This document shows, piece after piece, positions 7,503-16,529 of a stretch of 64,000 nucleotides of DNA (position 1 is its first letter; each line of letters begins with the position of its first letter). A program made the position numbers and the translations under genes. Source of the DNA: Citrifermentans bremense R1 (GTDB lineage: Bacteria > Desulfobacterota > Desulfuromonadia > Geobacterales > Geobacteraceae); the NCBI RefSeq assembly GCF_000426865.1, contig NZ_KE384582.1, forward strand, positions 1-64,000, given 5' to 3'. The notes beneath the pieces are model-generated. The model did not search any database, was not told the DNA's origin, and saw only the letters and a program-made list of their open reading frames with translations.

Positions 7503-8090
7503 GATCTTTCTCCTTTGTTGTGATGGATATGGTTGTCTACAGAATCCGGCCTCGTGTGACGTGTCGTGTTGAATGTCGAGTCTCCTCCTTTCTCCCGACT
7601 GCCAGGTTGGTGATAGTGCTGTCGCTCTTAGGACAGTAAAAGTGTACTACTACAACTATTAATTTAATTTAATGCTACTAACTGGTGGTTTTGGTAAAAA
7701 GCAAGAGCCGTTCGTGTCGTTTTAGTTTATTTAACAAAACCAAAATGACTATGTCAAGCATGTTTTTTACTTTTTTGTGAAAGTCAAACCCGGCAGCCGT
7801 TCCAGCGCGCGCTTTTGCCGGAACGAAACCGAGCCGCCGCTGGAGAGTGTTTGCAACGCTTTTACCGAGGGTTGGGAGTGTTGGAAAGGGGGAGCTTCGA
7901 AGAGGGCGGAGGGACTTTTAGTATATTTCTGGGAAAATTATCTTATTTCTATTTACAGCTATTGGTAAAGTGAAGTAAACTAAACTTGCTTTGGGCGCCT
8001 GGGGGTCTCGGTGGGCTGAAGCACTTCCCGCGGCGCCAGGAGCAACGGCTCGATAATCTACCAGGAACCACCCCGAAGAGGGACCGCCCC
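7503..8090. other. Divergent intergenic region, AT-rich
   Basis: This 588-bp gap separates the AssT cluster from the kinase gene. It is distinctly AT-rich at 7640-7780 and 7920-7985, where promoters for both directions are expected. No convincing -35/-10 or sigma-54 match, riboswitch or small gene was found. Confidence 0.5.
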
Positions 8091-9824
8091 ATGAGAAAAT
8101 TCCTCGAAGCCAACAAAAACCGCATCGTCATCGTCACCTATGTCCTGCTCTTCTGCATGTTCTGCTTCTTTTCCCTGATGGATCTGCACAAAAGGACGTC
8201 CGATTACGCCTATTTCGCCAACAAGATCAACACTTTCATCAAGAATGCCCACGACAGCGAATCGGAGTACCTCTGCTCCCGGCTGGTCAACTACGTCAGC
8301 GCCGTGGCACAGGAGCGGAACTTTGCCGAGCTGTTGAAACGCGGCGATGCGGAATCCCTCGAAAAGGCTGCCGAACCGGTTTTCCAGGATTTCGGAAAGC
8401 GGTATGTTCCGGTTATCTCGGTCCTGATCTATGACGGCACCGGAAAACTCAGATATCACATGATCCACCCATCCATAGCCCACGACCCTGAACAATTCAG
8501 GCCGACTGTCACGAAAGGGGTCTTTACCGCCAAAAAATATACCTACGGGTATGAAACCAATATCGTTCCCCTTTACTTCTGCACGGTCATTCCTATCAGG
8601 GACAGTCTTTCAAACGTCGTCGGAACGATAGAATTAGGTGTCGACGTGTCCTTTTTCCACTACAATCTCAAATGGTTTTTCAAGGACGTCAAGACGGCTA
8701 TTTTTTCCAACGGTAAGCTCATAGATAATCAAGGCTCTTATAAGATAGATTCTGCAGAATACGTGTACGATTACTACAGGAAGCTGAAGGCGAATGACGC
8801 GGAATTCTTCAGTAAATTCATTGACAGGATCGATTTCAACCGTGCGGAAAACGATATAGAACTCGGAGACAAATATTACCTGGTAAGTACCTCCCAGATA
8901 CTTCGCGACAACAGAGGTCATGAAGTCGGGAAATATCTTGTGGCCTATGACATGACCGAACTGCGGAGCCGTCACTGGGGTTACTTCTACATCTGGTTGC
9001 TGTTCTTTGCTATAACCGCTTCCGTCATGCTGTGTATTAACATGGTCGGGTTCAGGAAGTATGAGCGCATCATCACCGAACAGGGAAACATGCTGGCCCA
9101 GCGCTCGAAACAGTGCGCTCTCGGTGAGATGCTGGGTCATATCGGGCATCAATGGCGGCAACCTCTCTACAACCTGTCGCTCATCGTTCAAAATATCGGG
9201 CTGCAGAACCAGTTCGGCAAACTGGACGACACCCTGCTCAACAAGCAGATTATCCAGGCGAACCAGAACATTGAGTACATGTCGAACATCATAGATGACT
9301 GGCGCTCTCTGCTGATGTCCGGCAGCAGCCGGGCCGTGATCGAGCTCCAGGCGTCTGTCGAGCGGGCCATAGCGATGGTGGCACCGGTCATGGAACAGAG
9401 CCGGGTGACCATAGAAAACCGGATCACCTCCCCGGAGCACACTATGGGTTTCGTCAACGACTTGGTGCAGTTGACTATCAACGTGCTGTTGAATGCACGG
9501 GACCAACTCGGCCTGGTTGCAGGTGAGCGCGTTATCCTACTCTCCAGCCGCGAAGAGGCCGGTTCACTGGTAACCGTCACCTTCCAGGACAACGGTGGCG
9601 GGATTCCCGATCATCTTTTGAAAAGAATTTTCGAGCCCTATATAACCACCAAGGACAAGGCGGACGGCACCGGGCTCGGACTTTATCTCTGTCGCCAGAT
9701 TGTCGAAAATCTCGACCAGGGGAGGGTCTGGGCGGAAAACAGGCGCTTCGAGCTGCAAGGGAAAGAGCACTATGGCGCCTGCATCTGTCTGCAATTCGCC
9801 AAAATAAAAACGGAGGAAATATGA
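8091..9824 (+). CDS. Membrane sensor histidine kinase
   Basis: This 577-residue kinase has an N-terminal TM helix (residues 11-30), a ~270-residue periplasmic sensor of the Cache type, and a second TM helix (about 299-322). A histidine-kinase core follows with phospho-acceptor His353 in GHIGHQWRQPL, then N, G1 (DNGGGIP) and G2 (GTGLGLYL) ATP-binding boxes. The start at 8091 was chosen for MRKFLEANKNR directly before the TM helix, with GAGGGA upstream. The stop overlaps the response-regulator start by ATGA, so the two form one two-component system. The ligand is unknown; adjacency to the AssT cluster is suggestive only. Confidence 0.88.
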   Translation: MRKFLEANKNRIVIVTYVLLFCMFCFFSLMDLHKRTSDYAYFANKINTFIKNAHDSESEYLCSRLVNYVSAVAQERNFAELLKRGDAESLEKAAEPVFQDFGKRYVPVISVLIYDGTGKLRYHMIHPSIAHDPEQFRPTVTKGVFTAKKYTYGYETNIVPLYFCTVIPIRDSLSNVVGTIELGVDVSFFHYNLKWFFKDVKTAIFSNGKLIDNQGSYKIDSAEYVYDYYRKLKANDAEFFSKFIDRIDFNRAENDIELGDKYYLVSTSQILRDNRGHEVGKYLVAYDMTELRSRHWGYFYIWLLFFAITASVMLCINMVGFRKYERIITEQGNMLAQRSKQCALGEMLGHIGHQWRQPLYNLSLIVQNIGLQNQFGKLDDTLLNKQIIQANQNIEYMSNIIDDWRSLLMSGSSRAVIELQASVERAIAMVAPVMEQSRVTIENRITSPEHTMGFVNDLVQLTINVLLNARDQLGLVAGERVILLSSREEAGSLVTVTFQDNGGGIPDHLLKRIFEPYITTKDKADGTGLGLYLCRQIVENLDQGRVWAENRRFELQGKEHYGACICLQFAKIKTEEI

Positions 9825-10480
9825 ACGTTGCTGCGTTGCAGGATATGACCATACTCTTTGTCGACGACGAGGAGGTTGCGCAGGAGCAGATGAAGCTGGT
9901 CCTGAGCAGTTTTTGCAAAAGCACCATCTGTGTCGGTAGTGCCGACCATGCCCTGAAAGTACTGGAAGAGCGTCGCCCCGATATCGTCTTGACCGATATC
10001 AGGATGCCCGGCCTGTCCGGCATCGAACTGCTTACTGCAATAAAACAAAAAGACCCGGCAGTCGCCGTTGTCATAGTCTCGGCCCATTCCGAGCCGGACT
10101 ACCTGCTGGATGCATTTCGCCACAAGGCTGACGGCTACCTTTTGAAACCGTTCAACTTCCACGAGATGCTCGAACTTCTCTCCGACATAGCGACCCAGAA
10201 GGTAGCGGCAAAAATGGAAACGACTCAGGGGGGCGCGAAAAACGAGTTCCTTCTTAGGATTCTCGACACCCTTGGCGGCAGACGGGCCGAGATCATCGAG
10301 TACGTCATCAACCACCTCGACGCCAACAACATGTTCAATGGCACCTATGACGAGGTAGCAGAGGCGCTTGGAGCCAGCAAGCCGACAGTCGTCGCTACAT
10401 TTCAGGTTCTGCTGGAAAAGAACGTGCTGGTTCGGATCAAGTACGGGACGTACAGGATGAACATGAATGGTTCTGGGTAA
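9821..10480 (+). CDS. Response regulator with RepL-like winged-helix output
   Basis: Residues 9-125 (of 219) are a receiver domain with the acidic pair near the N-terminus (VDDEE), phospho-acceptor Asp in VLTDIRMPG and conserved Lys in YLLKPF. The C-terminal ~75 residues do not look like OmpR, NarL or NtrC outputs. The pattern ANNMFNGTYDEVAEALGASK followed by TVVATFQVLLEKNVLVRI and KYGTYRMN matches the winged helix of RepL plasmid-replication proteins. Probably a transcription factor phosphorylated by the preceding kinase, whose stop codon it overlaps. The DNA target is unknown. Confidence 0.85.
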   Translation: MNVAALQDMTILFVDDEEVAQEQMKLVLSSFCKSTICVGSADHALKVLEERRPDIVLTDIRMPGLSGIELLTAIKQKDPAVAVVIVSAHSEPDYLLDAFRHKADGYLLKPFNFHEMLELLSDIATQKVAAKMETTQGGAKNEFLLRILDTLGGRRAEIIEYVINHLDANNMFNGTYDEVAEALGASKPTVVATFQVLLEKNVLVRIKYGTYRMNMNGSG

Positions 10481-10804
10481 GCCTGGTGCTATCGAGATAA
10501 CTGACCTAGCTTGGGATTAATGGCAAACCGAAATACAGATTGGACCAGTCCTTTCAGATTTCCGTGCAGCGGCGCTTTAGATAGTGATCGCGGGAGCCGA
10601 AAAGCTTTTTAAAGCAGTTGAGAAAGCATTCTGCGGCTTAAAAGGGCGGAGTTTGTCACTCGGCTTCAGTGGGCACGGTCCAATGCACAGGGGGCGCGTC
10701 GGGACCGGCCTCGGGTATCGCCGAGGTCTCGCATCGATCATGTGATGGGCGTGGAATGTCGTCTGCACTTAGGCATTCGCAGAAATTTATGGTGGGGCGA
10801 AAAT
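10481..10804 (+). other. Intergenic region before the diguanylate cyclase gene
   Basis: 324 bp without a convincing gene. It must hold the end of the two-component transcript and the promoter of the GGDEF gene. No clear terminator or promoter consensus was recognised. Confidence 0.4.
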
Positions 10805-11644
10805 ATGCTTGAATTGATAGGTGGGTATTTCCGCTTTTTGGAGACGCTGGAGGCGAAGTGGATATGCCTCATCGCGCTGCTGTCGACGAGCCTTGTATTC
10901 CTCCTCGATATCTACCTTCCTGACCAGTACCTGTTCACTTTCGTTTATCTAGTTCCGGTGTCGTTCGTTGCCTGGTTTGCCGGCGCACGATACTCAGTCG
11001 GCCTTTCGCTCACGGTCTGCATCCTGATATCCCACCACTACAAGAACTTTGCCGTCTCCGCAATCATCTTCGACTTTTTGTCCAATCTCGGAGTCTTCCT
11101 CGCAGCTGTCGCGGCGCTAGCCAGAATCCGCGTACTGCTGGATCTCTCGGCTGCCCTTTCCAGGACCGACCCTCTCACCGGCGCCTATAACCGCAGGGCT
11201 TTCATTGAAATGGTCGAGTACGAACTTGCCAGACAACGGCGGGATCGTTACAGATGTTCTCTTGCATATCTCGATCTGGATAACTTCAAGGCCGTAAACG
11301 ATACGATGGGACATGCTGCTGGAGACCAACTTCTCAAGGCGGTTGTCGATTGCGTAAAGGCCAATTTGCGGGCAACGGACGTTTTCGCGCGTATGGGTGG
11401 GGACGAGTTCTGCATTTTGCTGCCTAAATGTGATGAGAAACATGCAAAAACCACGATGGCCAACCTCAGGGCGAAACTAATGGAAGCTGTCAAGGAAAAG
11501 CAGTGGCCAGTGTCCTTAAGTATTGGAGTGCTCACGGTTGGTGACCCCGCTTGCGGTGCGGAGGACATCATCAGGAAGGCCGATGAACTTATGTATCAGG
11601 TGAAAGAAAAGGGTAAGGACGATCTTGTCTTTGACTGCATCTAG
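10805..11644 (+). CDS. Membrane-anchored diguanylate cyclase (GGDEF)
   Basis: This 279-residue protein has four predicted TM helices in residues 17-110, then a GGDEF domain from about residue 118 (SRTDPLTGAYNRR). The active-site motif is intact (GGDEF, 198-202). The inhibitory site RxxD is present as R189-A-T-D192 five residues upstream, so a feedback-regulated cyclase making c-di-GMP is likely; Geobacter relatives can also make c-AMP-GMP. No separate sensor domain follows the membrane region. The start at 10805 (MLELIGGYF) gives a compact N-terminus with a GGGG-rich ribosome site. Confidence 0.88.
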   Translation: MLELIGGYFRFLETLEAKWICLIALLSTSLVFLLDIYLPDQYLFTFVYLVPVSFVAWFAGARYSVGLSLTVCILISHHYKNFAVSAIIFDFLSNLGVFLAAVAALARIRVLLDLSAALSRTDPLTGAYNRRAFIEMVEYELARQRRDRYRCSLAYLDLDNFKAVNDTMGHAAGDQLLKAVVDCVKANLRATDVFARMGGDEFCILLPKCDEKHAKTTMANLRAKLMEAVKEKQWPVSLSIGVLTVGDPACGAEDIIRKADELMYQVKEKGKDDLVFDCI

Positions 11645-11750
11645 CAAGTTGAAGGTGAATCATACTCCCGTCCACGGTTTTACACTCACTAAGATGCAAT
11701 TCGGGGAGTGGTGATGGCGGCGTATTTCTATGCCTGAACTGGAGGGAGCA

Positions 11751-12671
11751 ATGACAGTTCTTCACGATCTTGAACTGTTACAGAAGGTGATTCATTCGTT
11801 GTCAGATCACATCGCTGTTTTGGACAGTCAGGGATGCATCGTATTCACCAACCAGGCCTGGAACCGGTTCGGGGCAGAAAACCGCTGCTGCCGGGAATCC
11901 GGGTGGGAGGGGGTCAACTACCTGGAAGCCTGCGAAGATGCAGCACGAACAGGTGATGAATTCGGCAAACACGCAGCGTTTGGTATCGCCAAAGTGATAA
12001 GAGGAGAAGAATGCTTTCAACTGGAGTACCCCTGCCACAGCCCGAGCGAGAAAAGGTGGTTCCTGATGAACGTCGTCGGGGTGGAACACGAGCGCAGCCG
12101 ATATGTCGCTATTTCTCATGTCAACATTACTTTGCGCAAACTGGCGGAAGAACATGCTTACAACCTGTCGCTGACCGACGGGCTAACCGGTCTCTTCAAT
12201 CGCCGCCACTTCGATAATTTTCTGAGCGATGAATGGAGGCGGTGTGCCCGCTTGGGGCTTCCCTTGACAGTAGCCATGATAGACATCGATCACTTCAAGC
12301 TGCTGAACGATACATATGGGCATCAATACGGGGACCAGTGCCTGATCAAGGTGGCAGGGGTGCTGAATCGCCATGCCCGGCGACCGAGTGACATCTGTGC
12401 CAGGTACGGCGGCGAGGAATTCGTACTGGCTTTCGGAAACAGCACCGCCGCCATGGTGCGGCGGCAACTGGAAAAACTGATAGAGGAAATCCGCTGCTTG
12501 CAATTGCCCAATGCAAACGCCCCCACAGCGGGAACCGTCACGGTGAGCATAGGGGTGTCGACTCAGTACCCGCGCTCCGGAACCAAGGAAAGTGTTGCGG
12601 TAGGGGAGGCCGACGCCGCTCTTTACAAGGCGAAAGAAGGGGGCAGAAACAGGATCGAATTCCTGAATTAA
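11751..12671 (+). CDS. PAS-GGDEF diguanylate cyclase
   Basis: A soluble 306-residue protein with a PAS domain at about 10-125 (HIAVLDSQGCIVFTNQAWNR region) and a GGDEF domain at about 140-306. The catalytic motif is GGEEF (220-224) with an RxxD inhibitory site (R211-P-S-D214). The start at 11751 is preferred over a methionine 21 bases upstream because GGAGGGA lies just before it. With the preceding gene this puts two cyclases side by side on one strand, both apparently active. The PAS ligand is unknown; the pair Cys47-Cys48 in the PAS region is unusual but cannot be interpreted. Confidence 0.88.
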   Translation: MTVLHDLELLQKVIHSLSDHIAVLDSQGCIVFTNQAWNRFGAENRCCRESGWEGVNYLEACEDAARTGDEFGKHAAFGIAKVIRGEECFQLEYPCHSPSEKRWFLMNVVGVEHERSRYVAISHVNITLRKLAEEHAYNLSLTDGLTGLFNRRHFDNFLSDEWRRCARLGLPLTVAMIDIDHFKLLNDTYGHQYGDQCLIKVAGVLNRHARRPSDICARYGGEEFVLAFGNSTAAMVRRQLEKLIEEIRCLQLPNANAPTAGTVTVSIGVSTQYPRSGTKESVAVGEADAALYKAKEGGRNRIEFLN

Positions 12672-12684
12672 AGCTTGCAGCTCT

Positions 12685-15228
12685 TCAAGGGTGATAGTTT
12701 TTTCCTAGGAGTTGTCCTATCGTCTTTTTCAGGGTCGCCAGCTTGAACGGTTTTTCGACGAATCCGGCCAACCCCATTCCGATGAATTGGGGAGCCACCT
12801 CGTACTCGCTGTAACCGCTAGCCATAATGACCTGTAGCTCCGGGTCCAGCAGCCGCAGTTCCCGGAAGCACTGTTTCCCGTCCATCTGCGGCATGGTGAG
12901 ATCGAGGATTACCAAGTCAATGTTCGGGGTATTCCTGAATACCTCCAACGCTTCGCGCCCGTTGGCGGCAGATACCGGCGTGAAGCCAAGAGTTTTAATC
13001 ATTTCGCAGCCGATGTTTCGTACCTCATCCTCATCGTCCACGACGAGGACCGTTCCTTCCTTTTTGCACCAGCCATCGTCGGCGGAAGGATGGGGGAGGG
13101 CGACGTTTGGGGCTTTGTCGGAGGCGGGAAGCAGCACTGTGAATACGCTTCCTTTGCCTGGTTCGCTGTGAACCTTGATAGTGCCCTTATGTCCTCTCAC
13201 GATCCCCAGCACTGCGGCCATCCCCAGTCCCCTACCCGTGAATTTGGTGGTGAAGAACGGGTCGAATATTTTCCTCACAGTCTCGGGAGACATGCCGCAG
13301 CCGGTGTCTGCTACCTCGACGAAAACATATCGACCTTGGAGGCTGGTATCCGTGGGCCAGGACTCCTGTGGATGATTCACATCGTACTGGACACACCCTG
13401 TAGTGATGTTGATCACTCCCTCCTTCTCGCCGAGTGCTTCGGAGGCATTGATGACCAGGTTCATGACTACCTGACGGATCTGGGTGGCATCGGAGTCGAC
13501 GGCAGGCAACGAACCGGCGAGATTGTAGTTCATCACCGCCTTCTTGGAAATGGATACCTGCAGGATGTGCTTCAGCTCCTCCACGAGTCGGTTGATGTCG
13601 GTTGCTTCGACCACGAATCTGCCTTTACCCGAGTAAGCGAGCATCTGCTTGGCAAGGTCGGCGGCCCTCATTGCCGCTTTTTCGATCCGCTTCAGGTTCA
13701 CCATTGCAGGTGCTGCGGGATCGAGATGCATGAGGGCCAGATCGGCGTTGCCGATGATGCTGGTGAGGATGTTGTTGAAATCGTGGGCGATGCCCCCTGC
13801 CAGAACGCCGAGACTCTCCAGTTTCTGGGTGTGGAGCAACTGCTGCTCCAGGTGGTTGCGCTCCTCCTCGGCCTGCTTGCGCTCTGTTGTGTCGCGGGCG
13901 GTGCCGTAGGTCATCCCGTCCTTCTGGTTGTGGACCGCGCTCCAAGATAGCCAGCGCACGGAACCGTCCTTGCGGACGTAGCGGTTTTCGAATCTCTTTG
14001 TGAGCCCGGATTGTACCTGCTGCTTCATTTCATCGACGGTCCTTTCCTTGTCGTCGGGATGCACGAAATCAATGAAAGGCCTTGACACAATCTCTTCCTC
14101 CGAATAGCCGAGGATCTCGGAGCAGGAGGGATTCGCCCTCAGGATGTTTCCCATTGGGTCAGCGATACACATGAGGTCATCGATAGTCATGAACAGCGTA
14201 TAGAACTGTTCCCGTTCCTTTTCGGCAAGCTTTGACTCGGTGATGTCATGTGCCGAGCCGAAAAAGTACTCGAGCTCGCCCTGCTCGTCAAAGCAGGCGG
14301 TAGTCGAATCGCGCAGCCAGCAATATGCTCCGTCAGCCTTCCTCAGGCGGTATTCAAGGTCCAGATTGACCGTTGCCGTATCCCGCTTGAGAAGCGCCTC
14401 CTCGATGGCGGCAAAGATGCGCTTCCTGTCGTCGGGGTGGAGGTACTCCCTGAACAGCTCCAGGCTTCTGTTTTTTTTGAATTCGTCCACGGCATAGCCC
14501 GTCATCTGCTCGAAGGCTGGGCTTAGGTAGTCATACCTCCCCTCTTTGACATTGAGACGGTATAGAACATGATGCCGGCTGTTCAATGCCTGGGTAAAGC
14601 ACTGGTTGGTGAAGTCGAGTTCCTCCAGTTGACGCCGGCGCTTGGAGATGTCGCGGGTCAGGGAAAGTGAAACGACCATGCCTCCCAGTCTGAAGATGGA
14701 GGCGTTGATCTCGACGGGAAAAGTAGTGCCGTCCTTGCGTTTGTGTATCGTCTCGAAAGTGGCTGGCGGATTATCGACCAATTCCGCTAATTGGGCGGTG
14801 AAAGTCTCCTTGGCGATTGTCGGGTCGATGTCGGTGATGTTCATCTTGAGCAGTTCTTCTCTTGCGTAACCAAGGCAGTCGCAGGTGGCGTTGTTAATAT
14901 CCAGGATCTGCCCATCCGGTCCCAGCAGCTCAAAACCGTCGCCCGCTTGATCAACCAGGGTGCGGAAGCGCCGTTCGCCTTCGGCAAGCGATGTGAAGGC
15001 GGCCTTCAAACGACGCATCTTGCACAGCATGGCGATCAACAGGGCCACAAGGGCCAGGATCACCACCACTGCCGCTATGGCGACCTTTGAACAGTCCATC
15101 CAAAGCAGCGTGTGCATTCCTGTTCCTTCACCCGTAGTCGCTGCAAGTGACGTCAGCGGTGACAGCGGAATGTGGAAAAGCAAAGTCCCGAAGCAAGACG
15201 AAAAACGTCTCAAGAGAGTGTCGTTCAT
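12685..15228 (-). CDS. Hybrid sensor kinase with three PAS domains and a receiver
   Basis: The 847-residue protein has a signal/TM segment near residues 15-30 and another at about 48-68. Three PAS domains follow at roughly 80-200, 210-335 and 345-460. The HisKA domain has acceptor His in GGIAHDFNNILTSIIGN. The ATPase has boxes ADTGCGMSP and TTKFTGRGLGM. A C-terminal receiver begins VLVVDDEDEVR, with acceptor Asp in VILDLTMPQMDG. Such proteins phosphorylate their own receiver and usually hand over to a separate phosphotransfer protein, which is not next door. The start follows GAAAGGGACT. It faces the PAS-GGDEF gene, 13 bp apart at their 3' ends. Confidence 0.88.
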   Translation of the reverse strand: MNDTLLRRFSSCFGTLLFHIPLSPLTSLAATTGEGTGMHTLLWMDCSKVAIAAVVVILALVALLIAMLCKMRRLKAAFTSLAEGERRFRTLVDQAGDGFELLGPDGQILDINNATCDCLGYAREELLKMNITDIDPTIAKETFTAQLAELVDNPPATFETIHKRKDGTTFPVEINASIFRLGGMVVSLSLTRDISKRRRQLEELDFTNQCFTQALNSRHHVLYRLNVKEGRYDYLSPAFEQMTGYAVDEFKKNRSLELFREYLHPDDRKRIFAAIEEALLKRDTATVNLDLEYRLRKADGAYCWLRDSTTACFDEQGELEYFFGSAHDITESKLAEKEREQFYTLFMTIDDLMCIADPMGNILRANPSCSEILGYSEEEIVSRPFIDFVHPDDKERTVDEMKQQVQSGLTKRFENRYVRKDGSVRWLSWSAVHNQKDGMTYGTARDTTERKQAEEERNHLEQQLLHTQKLESLGVLAGGIAHDFNNILTSIIGNADLALMHLDPAAPAMVNLKRIEKAAMRAADLAKQMLAYSGKGRFVVEATDINRLVEELKHILQVSISKKAVMNYNLAGSLPAVDSDATQIRQVVMNLVINASEALGEKEGVINITTGCVQYDVNHPQESWPTDTSLQGRYVFVEVADTGCGMSPETVRKIFDPFFTTKFTGRGLGMAAVLGIVRGHKGTIKVHSEPGKGSVFTVLLPASDKAPNVALPHPSADDGWCKKEGTVLVVDDEDEVRNIGCEMIKTLGFTPVSAANGREALEVFRNTPNIDLVILDLTMPQMDGKQCFRELRLLDPELQVIMASGYSEYEVAPQFIGMGLAGFVEKPFKLATLKKTIGQLLGKNYHP

Positions 15229-15527
15229 AGTCCCTTTCAGATGTGAGATAGATTGATACTTGCAAGCCTTTTACCGGGTGCTGGCAAGCGTCAGGTCAGG
15301 CGGCAATCGATAGAGTGGTTCTTGCACGAGACGAAGCGTGTACTGTCATTGACTCACTACGAAACAAGCGTCATCGACACTATCATACTTTAAAGCGAGG
15401 GTGAAATAAAGTTTGAGACAAGGGGACTTCGCTCGGTTGTGCAAGTTGTCAGGCGTGAGAGTGTGGGAGCAAAACGATAACTGCAGAGGTTCAGCCGCGG
15501 GAGGAGACGTTTCGGTCTAGTAAAAGC

Positions 15528-16529
15528 CTAACGGTAATGGTACAGCCGGGAGGTGTCCTGGACCAGGCGGGTCAGTTCCTCGCGCAGTGCGGGGGGGGAG
15601 ATGAGTTCGGCGTGGGCGCCGTAGGAAAGAAGCCAGGAGAGGATCTCCATCTTGCCGCCGGCGTGGAAGGTGAGGGTGAGCGAGCCATCCCGCTCTTCTT
15701 TTACCTGCTGTGAGGCATGCCAGATGCGGTCCTTGATGGCGTGGGCGATGCCGGCGGAAAAGCGTATCACCACGTCCATGGGAGGCTCGGCCACGATGCC
15801 GAAGGCGCCGCCCAAAGCCTCCCCGGGACGGAACCCCTCCGGGATCTGGAACCGTTCCTGGCGCGGCTCGACCTTGGCGATACGCTCGACGGCGAAGGTG
15901 CGCAGCGCCTGGCGCTGTTGCGCGTAGCCCAACAGGTAAATGCCGCCTTTCTGGAACAGGAGGGTGTACGGGTCGACCAGGTACTCGACGGCTTCCGGGC
16001 GGTTGGGGGGGTGGTAGGTGATGACGATGCTGTGCTGGTACAAAAGGGCGTGGCGGATCGTTTGCAGCGATTCGGCGCAGCGGCTGTAGTCGCGCTTTCC
16101 CTGCAAAAGAGGGAGGGAGACCTCGGCTATCCGCTCCATGTGCGCGGCGAGCCGCGGCGGCAGGACGGAGTTCACCTTTCTAAAGACGCTTTGCATGTCC
16201 TCCAGGAACGGGGTTCCCTTGAGCAGGTCGAGCTGGGAGCGGAGCAGGGAGAGGGTCATCAGCTCCTGCAGCGTGAAGCTGATGGGGGGGACATCCTTGA
16301 AGCGGGTCAGGAAGCGATATACCTTCTCGCCGTCCTGCCAGTCTGAAATGAGCGGGTACCCCGCCTCCTGGATGGCGGCGAGGTCCCGATGGATGGTGCG
16401 CTTGTTGACGCCGGTCTCTTCGGTGAGCTCGGAAATGGAGATGCCGTGACGCGCCTCGATGAGGCGTATCACGTCATGCACCCTCCCTGCCTGGGAATAC
16501 TTCTTGGCGGGGCGTCCCTTCCCGGTCAC
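15528..16529 (-). CDS. HTH-WYL domain transcriptional regulator
   Basis: This 333-residue regulator has an N-terminal DeoR/HTH_11-type winged helix (about 14-70, with ISELTEETGVNKRTIHRDL) and a WYL domain (about 145-225, containing GGIYLLGYAQQ and the FAVERI segment). WYL proteins sense nucleic-acid or nucleotide ligands and often act as repressors. The GTG start overlaps the helicase stop by GTGA, so it is translationally coupled to that RNA helicase. A relic of a paralogue's C-terminus lies at 1552-1650. The 299 bp downstream (15229-15527) hold no evident gene. Confidence 0.86.
   Translation of the reverse strand: MTGKGRPAKKYSQAGRVHDVIRLIEARHGISISELTEETGVNKRTIHRDLAAIQEAGYPLISDWQDGEKVYRFLTRFKDVPPISFTLQELMTLSLLRSQLDLLKGTPFLEDMQSVFRKVNSVLPPRLAAHMERIAEVSLPLLQGKRDYSRCAESLQTIRHALLYQHSIVITYHPPNRPEAVEYLVDPYTLLFQKGGIYLLGYAQQRQALRTFAVERIAKVEPRQERFQIPEGFRPGEALGGAFGIVAEPPMDVVIRFSAGIAHAIKDRIWHASQQVKEERDGSLTLTFHAGGKMEILSWLLSYGAHAELISPPALREELTRLVQDTSRLYHYR

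Noticed and set aside
7640-7780. Possible sigma-54 promoter in the AT-rich part of the AssT/kinase gap
   Set aside because: TGGT and TTGC-like pieces occur but not with the required spacing and GG/GC dinucleotides.
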